Assembly: GCA_964632485.1 (NCBI GenBank)
Contig: CAZWDO010000015.1
Coordinates: 7,920 to 53,800 of the forward strand
Source of the DNA: CAZWDO01 sp964632485 [NCBI: uncultured bacterium]
GTDB taxonomy: Bacteria; JAGOEH01
Reading direction: 5' to 3'
DNA: 45,881 nucleotides
In this document: positions 1 to 8,585 of the stretch, piece by piece
Numbering within the stretch: position 1 is the stretch's first letter
Layout: every line of letters starts with the position of its first letter
The notes under the pieces: model-generated
What the model saw: only the letters and a program-made list of their open reading frames with translations
The model's database searches: none
Told to the model about the DNA's origin: nothing
Program-made: the position numbers and the translations under genes

Positions 1-28
1 TCCATAATAAAATTTACAAACACCGTAG

Positions 29-160
29 TTTAAATTTGATCCCAATAAGTTTGTGGTAGAGGGCAAAGCTTGGAACGAACCGGCTGATCCGCAGGACCCT
101 GATAATCATGCCATGAATCGTCGCGTGGAAATTTCGGTTTACGCTCCGGAAAGCAAATAA
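29..160 (+). CDS. C-terminal tail of an OmpA-like (peptidoglycan-binding) protein, partial
   Basis: The reading frame ending at TAA 158-160 encodes FDPNKFVVEGKAWNEP, then a spacer and NRRVEISVYAPESK. This matches the end of the OmpA/MotB C-terminal domain, where the NRRVEI motif follows the last helix and helps bind peptidoglycan. In-frame stops at 5-7, 8-10 and 26-28 cut the frame just before the recognisable part, and the other two frames offer no good continuation. The gene is therefore either broken here or the first ~28 bases are a faulty contig edge. It ends 12 bp before the ABC permease start. OmpA domains fused to ABC substrate-binding proteins are known from transport loci of this type, so the missing part could be the solute-binding domain; this is inference. 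Confidence 0.55.
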   Translation, partial: FKFDPNKFVVEGKAWNEPADPQDPDNHAMNRRVEISVYAPESK

Positions 161-172
161 CAAAGGGTGGTT

Positions 173-979
173 ATGTTTCGAAATTTGTTACGTATCCGTT
201 ATCATATTCCCCGTTTGGAACAGATTGTACTGGGCTTCGTTCCCATTTTAACGATTCTTCTGCTTTGGTTTTTTAGCACACTGGGTGAAGCCGAGGTTCG
301 CTGGGTTTCACCCACGATTTTACCATCGCCAATTGAAGTCATTCGTTCGTTTCCTTCTCTATGGTTTCAGTCGGAACTGAGCCGTAGCGTTATTCTTAGT
401 TTTACGAGAGTAATCACCGGATTTTTAGTAAGTTTATCAGTCGCATTTCCTTTAGGAATATTGATGGGCAGTTTCACTCGTGTTCGGGCCTTATTTGATT
501 CATTGGCTACCTTTGGTGCCTATTTGCCGATTCCCGCTCTGGTTCCTCTGACCATGAGTATTTTTGGTATTGGTGAACTCCAGAAAATTATGTTCCTGGC
601 GCTCGCTTTTTTTGTGTATTTGCTACCTCTTTTTGTCAAAGCTGTCGATGAAGTGGATAATGTTTACCTACAAACTGCCTATTCTCTCGGAGCGCGCAAA
701 TGGCAAGTCGTCCGCCATATTCTCTTAGGAATTTCATTTCCACAACTTTATCATGCCATTCGATTGGGTTTTGGTATCGGCTGGACCTATATTATTATCG
801 CTGAAATGGTGGCGGCGGATCGGGGACTGGGATACATCATCACCATTGCCCAACGCCGGGGTCCGCGTGAACATATTTATTTAGTGTTAGTTGTCATTGT
901 AGTGATCGCTTTTGTAACGGATCGTATCCTCGTTAAATTAGGAGAAATCCTGTTTCCCTATCAGGAGCAAAAGTCATGA
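173..979 (+). CDS. ABC transporter permease, NitT/TauT (SsuC/TauC-like) family
   Basis: Inner-membrane permease of 268 aa with about six hydrophobic segments and a BPD_transp_1 fold. The EAA cytoplasmic loop that docks on the ATPase is visible at residues ~169-192 ([18 protein letters not shown]). Family members import nitrate, sulfonates, taurine or cyanate; the substrate cannot be read from the sequence. A GTG at 167 lies in frame, but the AAAGGG at 162-167 is well spaced only for ATG 173, so 173 is preferred. The stop overlaps the ATPase start (ATGA), which indicates translational coupling. No dedicated periplasmic binding protein is visible beside it unless it was the N-terminus of the truncated OmpA-like gene upstream. 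Confidence 0.9.
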   Translation: MFRNLLRIRYHIPRLEQIVLGFVPILTILLLWFFSTLGEAEVRWVSPTILPSPIEVIRSFPSLWFQSELSRSVILSFTRVITGFLVSLSVAFPLGILMGSFTRVRALFDSLATFGAYLPIPALVPLTMSIFGIGELQKIMFLALAFFVYLLPLFVKAVDEVDNVYLQTAYSLGARKWQVVRHILLGISFPQLYHAIRLGFGIGWTYIIIAEMVAADRGLGYIITIAQRRGPREHIYLVLVVIVVIAFVTDRILVKLGEILFPYQEQKS

Positions 980-1803
980 ACTTTCCTGCAGTCGTTGAAT
1001 TTAAAAATGTTTCTAAAATTTTCAATCCGGGTACTCCCTATGAATACAAAGCCTTGGAGAATTTAAATTTTCGTGTTGACGATCTGCCTAAGGTAGGGGA
1101 GTTCATAGCAGTATTGGGGCCTTCCGGTTGTGGAAAATCTACGATGTTGAACCTATTGGCCGGATTTCAGGAAGTTTTTCCACCTACATCCGGTGAAATT
1201 TTAGTGAGAGAAATTCCGGTGACGGGACCCGGCAAAGATCGGGCGATGATTTTTCAGAAATACAGTTCGTTCCCCCAGATGTCGGTTTTAAAGAACGTTC
1301 GGTTTGGTTTGGATATTAACCGGAAGGAAAATGGATTTAGCGATCAGAAAATTGATGAGATTGCCCGGGATTGGATTCGCCGAGTCGGTTTGTCCGGGCA
1401 TGAAAACAAATATCCCCATCAACTGTCCGGCGGCCAGCAACAACGGGTAGCCATCGCGCGAACGCTGGCGATACGGCCGCGTATTATTCTGATGGATGAA
1501 CCTTTTTCCGCCTTGGATGAACCCACTCGGATCGAAATGCAACGGCTGATAACCGAACTTTGGATGCAGGAAGAAGCGACGGTTTTTATTGTCACTCATT
1601 CTATTATAGAAGCTGTTTATCTGGGTGACCGAATATGGTTATTTACCCCGGCGCCCGGTAAAATCGGACAATCTTTCGACCAGATTCCTAAATACTCCAC
1701 CGAAATCCCCGCTTTTGATGTCCAAAAAGATTCACAATTCCTGCAAATTGTCGATGAAGTTTCTCACTCCTTTCATGAAATTGAACAAGGGAAAGGGAAA
1801 TAA
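976..1803 (+). CDS. ABC transporter ATP-binding protein, NitT/TauT family
   Basis: Cytoplasmic ATPase of 275 aa with the complete motor set: Walker [10 protein letters not shown] (48-56), Q-loop Gln94 in [10 protein letters not shown], signature LSGGQQQR (150-157), Walker B ILMDEP (171-176), D-loop SALDE and H-loop His208 (VTHS). It starts inside the permease stop codon (ATGA) and should pair with that permease. An insert between beta strands near residues 15-40 ([16 protein letters not shown] and on) is slightly longer than in SsuB/TauB. It is followed 3 nt later by the EF-hand membrane protein, so transport and the two downstream genes are probably made from one mRNA. Confidence 0.92.
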   Translation: MNFPAVVEFKNVSKIFNPGTPYEYKALENLNFRVDDLPKVGEFIAVLGPSGCGKSTMLNLLAGFQEVFPPTSGEILVREIPVTGPGKDRAMIFQKYSSFPQMSVLKNVRFGLDINRKENGFSDQKIDEIARDWIRRVGLSGHENKYPHQLSGGQQQRVAIARTLAIRPRIILMDEPFSALDEPTRIEMQRLITELWMQEEATVFIVTHSIIEAVYLGDRIWLFTPAPGKIGQSFDQIPKYSTEIPAFDVQKDSQFLQIVDEVSHSFHEIEQGKGK

Positions 1804-1806
1804 TCT

Positions 1807-2697
1807 GTGCCTATATCTACTTATACCTATAAGGAGTTCCTGAAAACCGCCCTTCGATTACGGGTTGCGCTCCCTCTTTTGGGGAAAATGCCGCTCAACA
1901 TTATGTTTATTCTATTTTTTTTAGTTTTGGGTTTAGCAAATCCGGCATTTTATTTTTTAGGGATTGCCTTTGAGATGGTTTATCTCTTTTTTATCGCCAA
2001 TCTTCCCGGAGTCAAGAAAGTAATCGAAGGGCAACTTCTTCTTCAACAAAAACAAAAGCAGGGCGATCAAACTCAGCGGTTGGCCGCTTCACTTGAACCT
2101 GTCGCCCGTGAGCGTTTTGTCAAATTACAAAATGTATGCCGCTCCATGCTCGATTCCTTTGACTTTAACCAAAATGGTGTGGTTGGTAAAGACGAGTTGA
2201 AGTCAGGCGGACTGAATCAACTATTAGGGATGTTTCTGCGTTTACTTTCAAGCCAGAAACGCGTTATGGCCATTTTAAAAGAAACAAATCCTTCATCTAT
2301 CAGGGACGATATCCGAAAAATTGAAAAACAGTTGGAACAGCTTGAATCGGATTCGCCCATGGCTCGTTCTTTGCGCGGTACCCTGGAGATTCAGAACCGC
2401 CGGTTGGTTAATCTGGAAAAAGCCCAGGAAAGCTCGAAAGTAATCGAAACGGAACTGGATCGGATTGAAAAACAGATTACTCTGATGCGCGAGGAAATGG
2501 CTGTCACCAGCGATGTCAGTCTCTTCAGCTCCCGACTCGATGGCGTTGTGGATTCATTACAGGGAACCACTCGCTGGATGACCGAAAACGCCGATCTGTT
2601 CGGGTCTTTCGAACAAGTTGATTTTGCCGAGAATATTTTGGATAATAATATGCCGGAACCCACAAAAACTAAACAAAGAAGTCGAAGCGATGCCTAA
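1807..2697 (+). CDS. Membrane protein with an EF-hand loop and coiled coil, unknown function
   Basis: 296 aa, family not recognised. Two hydrophobic segments (~31-45 and ~47-64) anchor the N-terminus. Residues 119-130 read DFNQNGVVGKDE, a full 12-residue EF-hand loop with acidic or Asn ligands at positions 1, 3 and 5, Gly at 6, a hydrophobic residue at 8 and Glu at 12. Residues ~160-240 are charged and heptad-like, consistent with a coiled coil. The GTG start sits 3 nt after the ATPase stop behind a purine-rich GGGAAAGGGAAA. The 3' end overlaps the AAA+ gene by 8 nt. Position suggests that it couples the ABC transporter to the AAA+ ATPase, possibly under calcium control; that is inference. 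Confidence 0.75.
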   Translation: MPISTYTYKEFLKTALRLRVALPLLGKMPLNIMFILFFLVLGLANPAFYFLGIAFEMVYLFFIANLPGVKKVIEGQLLLQQKQKQGDQTQRLAASLEPVARERFVKLQNVCRSMLDSFDFNQNGVVGKDELKSGGLNQLLGMFLRLLSSQKRVMAILKETNPSSIRDDIRKIEKQLEQLESDSPMARSLRGTLEIQNRRLVNLEKAQESSKVIETELDRIEKQITLMREEMAVTSDVSLFSSRLDGVVDSLQGTTRWMTENADLFGSFEQVDFAENILDNNMPEPTKTKQRSRSDA

Positions 2698-4483
2698 ACA
2701 TTTTGTGATGCCCGAGTGGGCGCTAACCATGAATGAAATCTTCCGCGCTGATATCATCAGCCAGTTTGTGATAACCGGCAATATCCACGATCTGATTCCG
2801 TTTAAGCTGGAAAGCGCTTTACATTATTATACGCTTCACGATTTTTTGTCGCATGTTTTATTTGAAACCTTTGATGTTGTATTATTTTATGATCGGGGTA
2901 AAGGCATAACACTTGCGCAAGGCCGCGAACCTTTCAGCCAATTTCTTGAAATTATGGACCGATATGCCCATACCCAATATTCCGACGATGCGGGAACCAA
3001 CCGCAATCCGGATAAAAAGCTGACCCATCCGGGTCTTTTACCGCGTCAACCCCAATATGCCCTTGAAATCCTGGATCGGTTTCTACGTTATGTCGGCCGT
3101 AATCCACAAAAAGACAAACCCCCGCTCTCGGTTGCAATTGTTTTGGAATACGCCAATTATCTTTTTCCGCGGGGAGAATCGATCTATCTATCCAATGAAT
3201 TGGGCAGTAATTTGATTACGGTTCTAAATTGGGCCCGTGATCCGGCGATCGGGGCGGCTACGGTGGCTACGGTTTTGACAAGCGAGACATTGGGTGATTT
3301 GAACCCGGCGATTGTCAATAATTCCTATGCAGCTATAATCGAGTTGCCCTTACCAGCGGTCGATGAGATCCATGACTATCTGGGATATCTCAGCATGCAG
3401 GAAACGCAGTTTAGTCGCTACTGTCCGATTGAAACCTCCATTTTAGCCACTAAATTGACCGGATTGAACCGGATTGGAATTAAAAGTATGATTTATCGTT
3501 CCTTGCGAAATGAGCAGGAGATCACTTATAAAGGAATTGCCCGCATTAAAAAAGAGATGATTGAAAAGGAGAGTTTTGATAAGCTTGAATTTATTGAAAC
3601 CAATAGAACCCTGGATCAGGTTGCAGGACATGATAAAGCCAAGGAATGGCTGCGAGCTGATGCCCGTTTACTAAAAAGCGGCGTTTTGCAGGCCTTGCCC
3701 ATGGGTTATCTGATCACCGGGCGGATCGGTACTGGTAAAACCTATTTAGTGCAATGTTTTGCCGGAGAGTGCGGTGTTCCATTTGTTCAAATGAAGAATT
3801 TTCGCGACAAATGGGTCGGCGCCTCCGAAGCCAATCTGGAAAAAGTGTTTCAAATACTTCATGCTCTGGGACAGGTAGTCGTATTTGTTGATGAAGCAGA
3901 TCAGGCTACCGGTAAACGCGATGGAGGAGAAGGGGATTCCGGACTTTCCGGCCGAATTTATGCAATGCTCGCCAAGGAAATGGCAAACACCGATAACCGT
4001 GGAAAAATTATCTGGATTTTTGCAACCAGCCGTCCGGATCTGCTGGAGATCGATTTGAAACGACAGGGACGACTCGATATACATATCCCTCTTTTCCCAC
4101 CAGCCTCGGACGAGGATATCCGCGCAATGTTCCTGGCAATTGCCGCTAAACTTAAAATTGAACTCACTCCGGAAGCCATTCCACTACCGGCTCCCCAACT
4201 GGTGGGAATCAGCGGAAATGAAATCGAAGGACTCATGGTCAGATCCTTACGGGATTATGAATTGCGTAAAGCTGAAAATCCAACTCTGACACTCGCTATA
4301 ACCCTTAAAGAAAATCTGATCAATTACCGTCCTTCAGCCCATACTAAACGACTTGAACTGATGGATCTTTTAGCCGTCAAAGAATGTACAGATAGCTGTT
4401 TTCTATCGTCTCAGTTCGTCAATATGACAGGCGAGGAGCTTGACCGCCGAATAGTATTGCTTAAGAGCGAGATAGATATATAG
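2690..4483 (+). CDS. AAA+ ATPase with a divergent N-terminal half
   Basis: 597 aa from ATG 2690, chosen because it overlaps the preceding stop by 8 nt; the frame stays open to 2618 but would run 80 nt into the upstream gene. Residues ~20-300 form a divergent half without a P-loop. Residues ~300-500 form a canonical AAA+ module: Walker A GRIGTGKT (344-351), a WVGASEANL pore/helix segment, Walker B VVFVDEAD (397-404), sensor-1 FATSRPD (444-450) and arginine-finger region KRQGRLD (457-463). The degenerate-plus-active layout recalls Ycf46-type ATPases, but no family is assigned. Expected to remodel a protein partner, probably a product of this operon. It is the last gene of the cluster. Confidence 0.8.
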   Translation: MPKHFVMPEWALTMNEIFRADIISQFVITGNIHDLIPFKLESALHYYTLHDFLSHVLFETFDVVLFYDRGKGITLAQGREPFSQFLEIMDRYAHTQYSDDAGTNRNPDKKLTHPGLLPRQPQYALEILDRFLRYVGRNPQKDKPPLSVAIVLEYANYLFPRGESIYLSNELGSNLITVLNWARDPAIGAATVATVLTSETLGDLNPAIVNNSYAAIIELPLPAVDEIHDYLGYLSMQETQFSRYCPIETSILATKLTGLNRIGIKSMIYRSLRNEQEITYKGIARIKKEMIEKESFDKLEFIETNRTLDQVAGHDKAKEWLRADARLLKSGVLQALPMGYLITGRIGTGKTYLVQCFAGECGVPFVQMKNFRDKWVGASEANLEKVFQILHALGQVVVFVDEADQATGKRDGGEGDSGLSGRIYAMLAKEMANTDNRGKIIWIFATSRPDLLEIDLKRQGRLDIHIPLFPPASDEDIRAMFLAIAAKLKIELTPEAIPLPAPQLVGISGNEIEGLMVRSLRDYELRKAENPTLTLAITLKENLINYRPSAHTKRLELMDLLAVKECTDSCFLSSQFVNMTGEELDRRIVLLKSEIDI

Positions 4484-4498
4484 ACGTATCGTTATCGA

Positions 4499-6216
4499 TT
4501 ATTGGCTGGTGAATTCATCCACCGGTACATTATCATAAACATTAAAAATATCCTGGTATTGGAGCAATCCGATCACCTGGCCGCTGGCGCGGCTTAAAAT
4601 TGGCAATCGGCTGAGATTGCTTTTACTGAATATCAGAACCGCCTGGTAAAGATTATCATCCTCATAGCAGTAAACAGGAGGATAAGCGATTTCCATTACC
4701 GATGTATTCTGATAATCCGTCTTATATACAAATTGCATTATCCGGCCCATGGGCAACATTCCCACAATTTTTTTGTTTTTATCTGTTACAGGAATTGGGA
4801 AGATAAAGCTGGGATTGCTCATAATCGTTTTTAATTCTGAAATTGGAGTCTTTTCATCAATTGTTAATAAATTGGAATAAGGTTTGTAAATTCGGTTAAC
4901 CGGTATGCGGGAAAGAATAAATGGGGGGATTCCCTTTAAATAAATCGGAGAATGAAAACGGTCAACCGCCTGGTTGCGATAGATGGCAAATGAATGGGAA
5001 AGAATGATAATCAATGTATTCACAAAGAGAAGGGGAATGATCAGAGAAAAAGAACCCGTCATTTCACAGGCCATAATTAGCGCGCCAATGGGCGCTTTGG
5101 CAACACCGGTAAAAAAAAACCGGCCATTCCGACTAAAACAAATGCGGTTTGCGATGGTATCGGTAAAGGGAAATGAAGCATGATTAGCAATTGGTGAACC
5201 ATGGCGCCCGTCATTCCGCCGATGAAAAGCGAAGGACCAAAAACTCCGCCACTGCCGCCGGTACCTATGGTGAAACAGGTCGCTATGAGTTTCAGGAATA
5301 GCAATGTCAGAATGAATATAAATGGAAAGGAAGTGGTGGTTAATTCGATCAGGGGTTTTAGGTTGGCTCCCATTGCGCGGGGGAAAAAAAAGCCAATCAA
5401 TCCAACTAACAAACCACCTATGGCTGGTTTGAGGTAGATTGAGATTTTTAGCCGACTGGTCATACTGCGAATCAGATAAAAAAATTTGACGAAAAATGCG
5501 CCCATCAGCACACATATAATGGCTAATATGATATAAGCCGGAAACTCTTGATAACTCTTAAAGAGTGATTGCGGGAAATTTAGAACATTTTTTCCGGGAA
5601 CCCAAAAGAGATAGATAAAATACCCACTAATTGAAGAGATGATGGCCGGTATCAGCGCCCGCGCTTCAAAATCTTCACGATAGATGATTTCTATACTGGC
5701 AAAAGCTCCACCCAGAGGCGCTTTGAAAATAGCGCCGATCCCCCCGGCTGCCCTAGCTAACATCAAAGAGCGGGTCATATCGACATCCAATCGAAAGACA
5801 CGCGCGATTTTTGAACCAATTCCAGAGCCAATTTGAGCAATAGGTCCTTCTACGCCACCACTACCCCCAAAACCTAAAGTGAAAATCGAGGAAATGGCTT
5901 TGACTATTGATACTTTGATCGGAACATATCCTTCATTTTGGTGGAAAGCTTTGGCAACGGCATCAATCCCGTGCCCCTCAGCTTCCGGCGCAAAACGGTA
6001 GATTAAAACTGCGCTGATCGTCGCGCCAATTGCCGGGAAAATTAAATAATAATATCGGGGCAATTGAAATAAAAACCCTGATAATTGCTGCAATAAAAAA
6101 TAGAACAAGACCGCGGAACTGCCGGTTAATAGACCAATCAATGCAGAACTGAATATTAATTGCCATTTAATGGGGAGCGATGATATATATTTCAGAGAAA
6201 ATGCCACTTTCTTCAT
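4499..6216 (-). pseudogene. CLC-type chloride channel/transporter with C-terminal CBS pair, split by a frameshift
   Basis: Two overlapping frames together make one CLC protein. The first (6216 to 5077) has the selectivity motifs GSGGVEGP, with the gating-type Glu, and GGSGGVFGPSLFIGG. It should continue as GMAGFF..TGVAKAP, but at a run of nine T (plus-strand A 5111-5119) the frame shifts and drifts into LPVLPKRPLAR. The -1 frame carries FTGVAKAPIGALIMACEMTG, then two CBS domains, to the stop at 4499. Seven or ten T would restore a normal protein. Start 6216 (MKKVAFSLKY) is preferred over the longer frame to 6333 because a consensus promoter lies directly before it. It could be inactive, a sequencing error, or expressed by slippage. 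Confidence 0.8.
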
Positions 6217-6223
6217 TGACTCT

Positions 6224-6252
6224 ATTTTAATCAATTCCCTTGTAAATGTCAA
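6224..6252 (-). promoter_or_regulatory. Promoter of the CLC gene, near-leaderless
   Basis: On the minus strand TTGACA (6252-6247), a 17-bp spacer and TAAAAT (6229-6224) match the vegetative consensus at 11 of 12 positions. The predicted +1 is 6217, one base before the ATG at 6216, so the transcript would have almost no leader. No Shine-Dalgarno is well placed before this ATG. Confidence 0.6.
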
Positions 6253-6346
6253 GTCATATTTAGATTTAATTTGAGTAAGACAATAAATGGAGTTTAAGCT
6301 TAACCGGAAATCTATTCTCCACAGATATGGCATATTTGCGCTATGC

Positions 6347-6393
6347 TGAAATCATGTAGATTGTTCAGTTCGCTAATAATGAAATCTTGTAGA
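6347..6393. repeat. Tandem 14-bp direct repeat in the clc/zincin divergent region
   Basis: TGAAATCATGTAGA at 6347-6360 recurs as TGAAATCTTGTAGA at 6380-6393, 13 of 14 identical, 33 bp apart (about three helical turns). The second copy is embedded in an inverted repeat, ATGAAAT (6379-6385) and ATTTCAT (6394-6400). This looks like a pair of regulator sites on one face of the DNA, between two divergent promoters. Confidence 0.45.
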
Positions 6394-6423
6394 ATTTCAT
6401 GTTGTACGAAAATTATTTAATAC

Positions 6424-6451
6424 TTGATTTTATGAATCTTTAGGTTATATT
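6424..6451 (+). promoter_or_regulatory. Promoter of the zincin gene, near-leaderless
   Basis: TTGATT (6424-6429), a 16-bp spacer and TATATT (6446-6451). The expected +1 is 6458, next to the ATG at 6459. There is no Shine-Dalgarno before this start, which agrees with a leaderless mRNA. Confidence 0.5.
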
Positions 6452-6458
6452 AATTAAT

Positions 6459-6848
6459 ATGGAACCTTTATATGATCCGGCTGATTTTGATCAACATTAT
6501 TTTGAACAACTGATGGAAGCGGAATTGCAGGTCTTGCCCGCACGCTTTAAAAATAAAATCGAAAACCTGATTTTTCTGGTCGAGGATTATCCCAATCCGG
6601 AGTTAGTCCAGCGCATGGGTTTGCCCGGACGCCATTCATTATTAGGCGTTTATACAGGGGTGCCATTATCCAAACGACATTATTACATGGGCGTGATGCC
6701 GGACCAAATCATCCTGTTTCGTTGTAATATTCTATCCGTTTGTCGCCGGGAAACGGAAATCCCGCTTCAGATTCGCAAAGTGCTTCTGCATGAAATCGGG
6801 CATTATCTGGGAATGAGCGAGGCTGAAATCAGGGAAGTGGGATATTAA
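6459..6848 (+). CDS. Small zincin metallopeptidase-like protein (Zincin_1 / DUF1025 family)
   Basis: 129 aa, the usual size for this family of small soluble bacterial proteins. The zinc site HEIGHYLGMSE lies at 111-121: His111 and His115 are ligands, Glu112 is the catalytic base and Glu121 the likely third ligand. The central YYMGVMPDQIILFRCNIL stretch is also typical. No signal peptide, so cytoplasmic. Substrates of the family are largely unknown. It stands alone, divergent from the CLC gene and 66 bp before fhs. The start has no Shine-Dalgarno but lies directly under a promoter. Confidence 0.85.
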   Translation: MEPLYDPADFDQHYFEQLMEAELQVLPARFKNKIENLIFLVEDYPNPELVQRMGLPGRHSLLGVYTGVPLSKRHYYMGVMPDQIILFRCNILSVCRRETEIPLQIRKVLLHEIGHYLGMSEAEIREVGY

Positions 6849-6914
6849 GTGTTAAAGGCGCTTCGCAACTATTGATAATTTAAGGTTACTTATCATCTTA
6901 AAAGGAGACGAATC

Positions 6915-8585
6915 ATGAAGACCGATTTTGAAATCAGTCGTGAAGCTAATCTCAAGCATATTAACGAGATCGGCGCTATGCTGGGTATTTCTGAGGATGA
7001 ATTGATATTGTATGGCAAAAACAAGGCGAAGATCCCCCTGGAATTGATCGATCCGCAACGAATCAAAAATTCCCGACTGGTCTTGGTCTCTGCGATCACT
7101 CCCACTCCGGCAGGGGAGGGCAAGACGACCACGTCAATCGGTTTGGCCCAGGCATTAAACCGATGTGGACGTAAAACAACAGTGGTGTTGCGTGAGCCGT
7201 CTTTGGGGCCTGTCTTTGGTATCAAGGGTGGCGCAGCAGGGGGCGGTTATGCTCAAGTTGTTCCTATGGAAGATATTAATCTTCATTTTACCGGCGATTT
7301 TGCGGCTATCGAGAAAGCCAATAATTTATTGGCCGCCTTGATCGATAATAACATTCAAAGTAAAAAAGAAAATTTGGGTATCGATCCGCGGACGGTTCAC
7401 TGGCGGCGAGTGCTGGATATGAATGACCGATCGCTGCGCAATATTATTGTCGGTCTGGGAGGCGCCAGCCATGGCGTTCCCCGTGAGACAGGATTTGATA
7501 TCACCGCTGCCTCGGAAGTAATGGCCGCTTTATGTCTGGCCAATGACCTGAACCATCTCAAGGATAAGCTCAATCGCATTTTTATCGGTTATACCTATGA
7601 TCGAAAACCAATTTTTGCGGGCGATCTTAATGCGCCCGGGGCGATGGCAGTGTTACTCAAGGATGCCATCATGCCCAATCTAGCGCAAACTCTTGAAAAC
7701 ACTCCTGCTATCATCCATGGAGGTCCGTTCGCCAATATCGCCCATGGTTGCAATTCACTCATCGCTACCAAAATGGGTCTGAGCCTCTCTGATTATGTCG
7801 TTACCGAAGCTGGATTCGGTTTTGATCTCGGCGCTGAGAAGTTTTTCGATATCAAATGCCGATATGGTGATCTTTCTCCTAAAGCTGTTGTATTAGTAGC
7901 TACTGTCCGTGCCCTGAAAGTCCATGGCGGCGTAAAGATTGCCGATCTGAATCAGCCGAATCCCCAGGCAGTTATCAGCGGATTGTCGAATCTGGAGAAA
8001 CATATCGAAAATATGAATCATTTCGAAATCTGTTCAATCGTAACACTGAACCGATTTCCGACTGATACGGATGAGGAAATCGCGATTATCCGCGATAAAT
8101 GCCGCGAAATGAAAGTTAAGTTCGCGCTTTCTGAAGTTTTTCAACATGGCGGTAAGGGGGGTATCGAATTAGCGGAAGCCGTCATTGAAGTAGCGGAAAA
8201 ATGTGTGGGTAGCTTTAAACCCCTTTATGAATGGGATTGGACAGTGGAACGAAAAATTGAAACCGTCGCTAAAACTATATATGGGGCGAACGCAATCGAT
8301 TATGCTTCCCATGCTAAAACCGATCTTAATACCATTTATAAACTGGGGTTGGATGAACTCCCGGTCTGTATCGCCAAAACTCAGAAATCACTCTCTGACA
8401 ATCCGGATTTGCTGGGAAGACCTAAGGATTTTGTAGTGACTGTACGCGAGATTCAGATCGCTTCCGGAGCAGGGTTCATTATCCCCATCACGGGTGATAT
8501 TATGCGCATGCCCGGTTTGCCAGCTAAACCAGCCGCCGAGCAAATGGATATCGATGATGAAGGAAATATTGTCGGATTGACTTAA
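6915..8585 (+). CDS. fhs: Formate-tetrahydrofolate ligase
   Basis: Cytoplasmic enzyme making 10-formyl-THF from formate, THF and ATP; it feeds purine and formyl-Met synthesis and is a step of the methyl branch of the Wood-Ljungdahl pathway. 556 aa, full length. The ATP site TPTPAGEGKTTTS (62-74), FTGDFAAIEKANNLLAALIDNNI region and EAGFGFDLGAEKFFD are characteristic. A strong AAAGGAGA lies 7-8 nt before the ATG. The stop overlaps the convergent add stop in a shared TTAA. No other folate C1 genes are adjacent, so this is not a Wood-Ljungdahl cluster; metH elsewhere in the window uses a related folate pool. Confidence 0.97.
   Translation: MKTDFEISREANLKHINEIGAMLGISEDELILYGKNKAKIPLELIDPQRIKNSRLVLVSAITPTPAGEGKTTTSIGLAQALNRCGRKTTVVLREPSLGPVFGIKGGAAGGGYAQVVPMEDINLHFTGDFAAIEKANNLLAALIDNNIQSKKENLGIDPRTVHWRRVLDMNDRSLRNIIVGLGGASHGVPRETGFDITAASEVMAALCLANDLNHLKDKLNRIFIGYTYDRKPIFAGDLNAPGAMAVLLKDAIMPNLAQTLENTPAIIHGGPFANIAHGCNSLIATKMGLSLSDYVVTEAGFGFDLGAEKFFDIKCRYGDLSPKAVVLVATVRALKVHGGVKIADLNQPNPQAVISGLSNLEKHIENMNHFEICSIVTLNRFPTDTDEEIAIIRDKCREMKVKFALSEVFQHGGKGGIELAEAVIEVAEKCVGSFKPLYEWDWTVERKIETVAKTIYGANAIDYASHAKTDLNTIYKLGLDELPVCIAKTQKSLSDNPDLLGRPKDFVVTVREIQIASGAGFIIPITGDIMRMPGLPAKPAAEQMDIDDEGNIVGLT

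Noticed and set aside
5201-5437. 78-codon frame antisense to the CLC gene
   Set aside because: Shadow of the conserved CLC coding frame; no ribosome site or family match.
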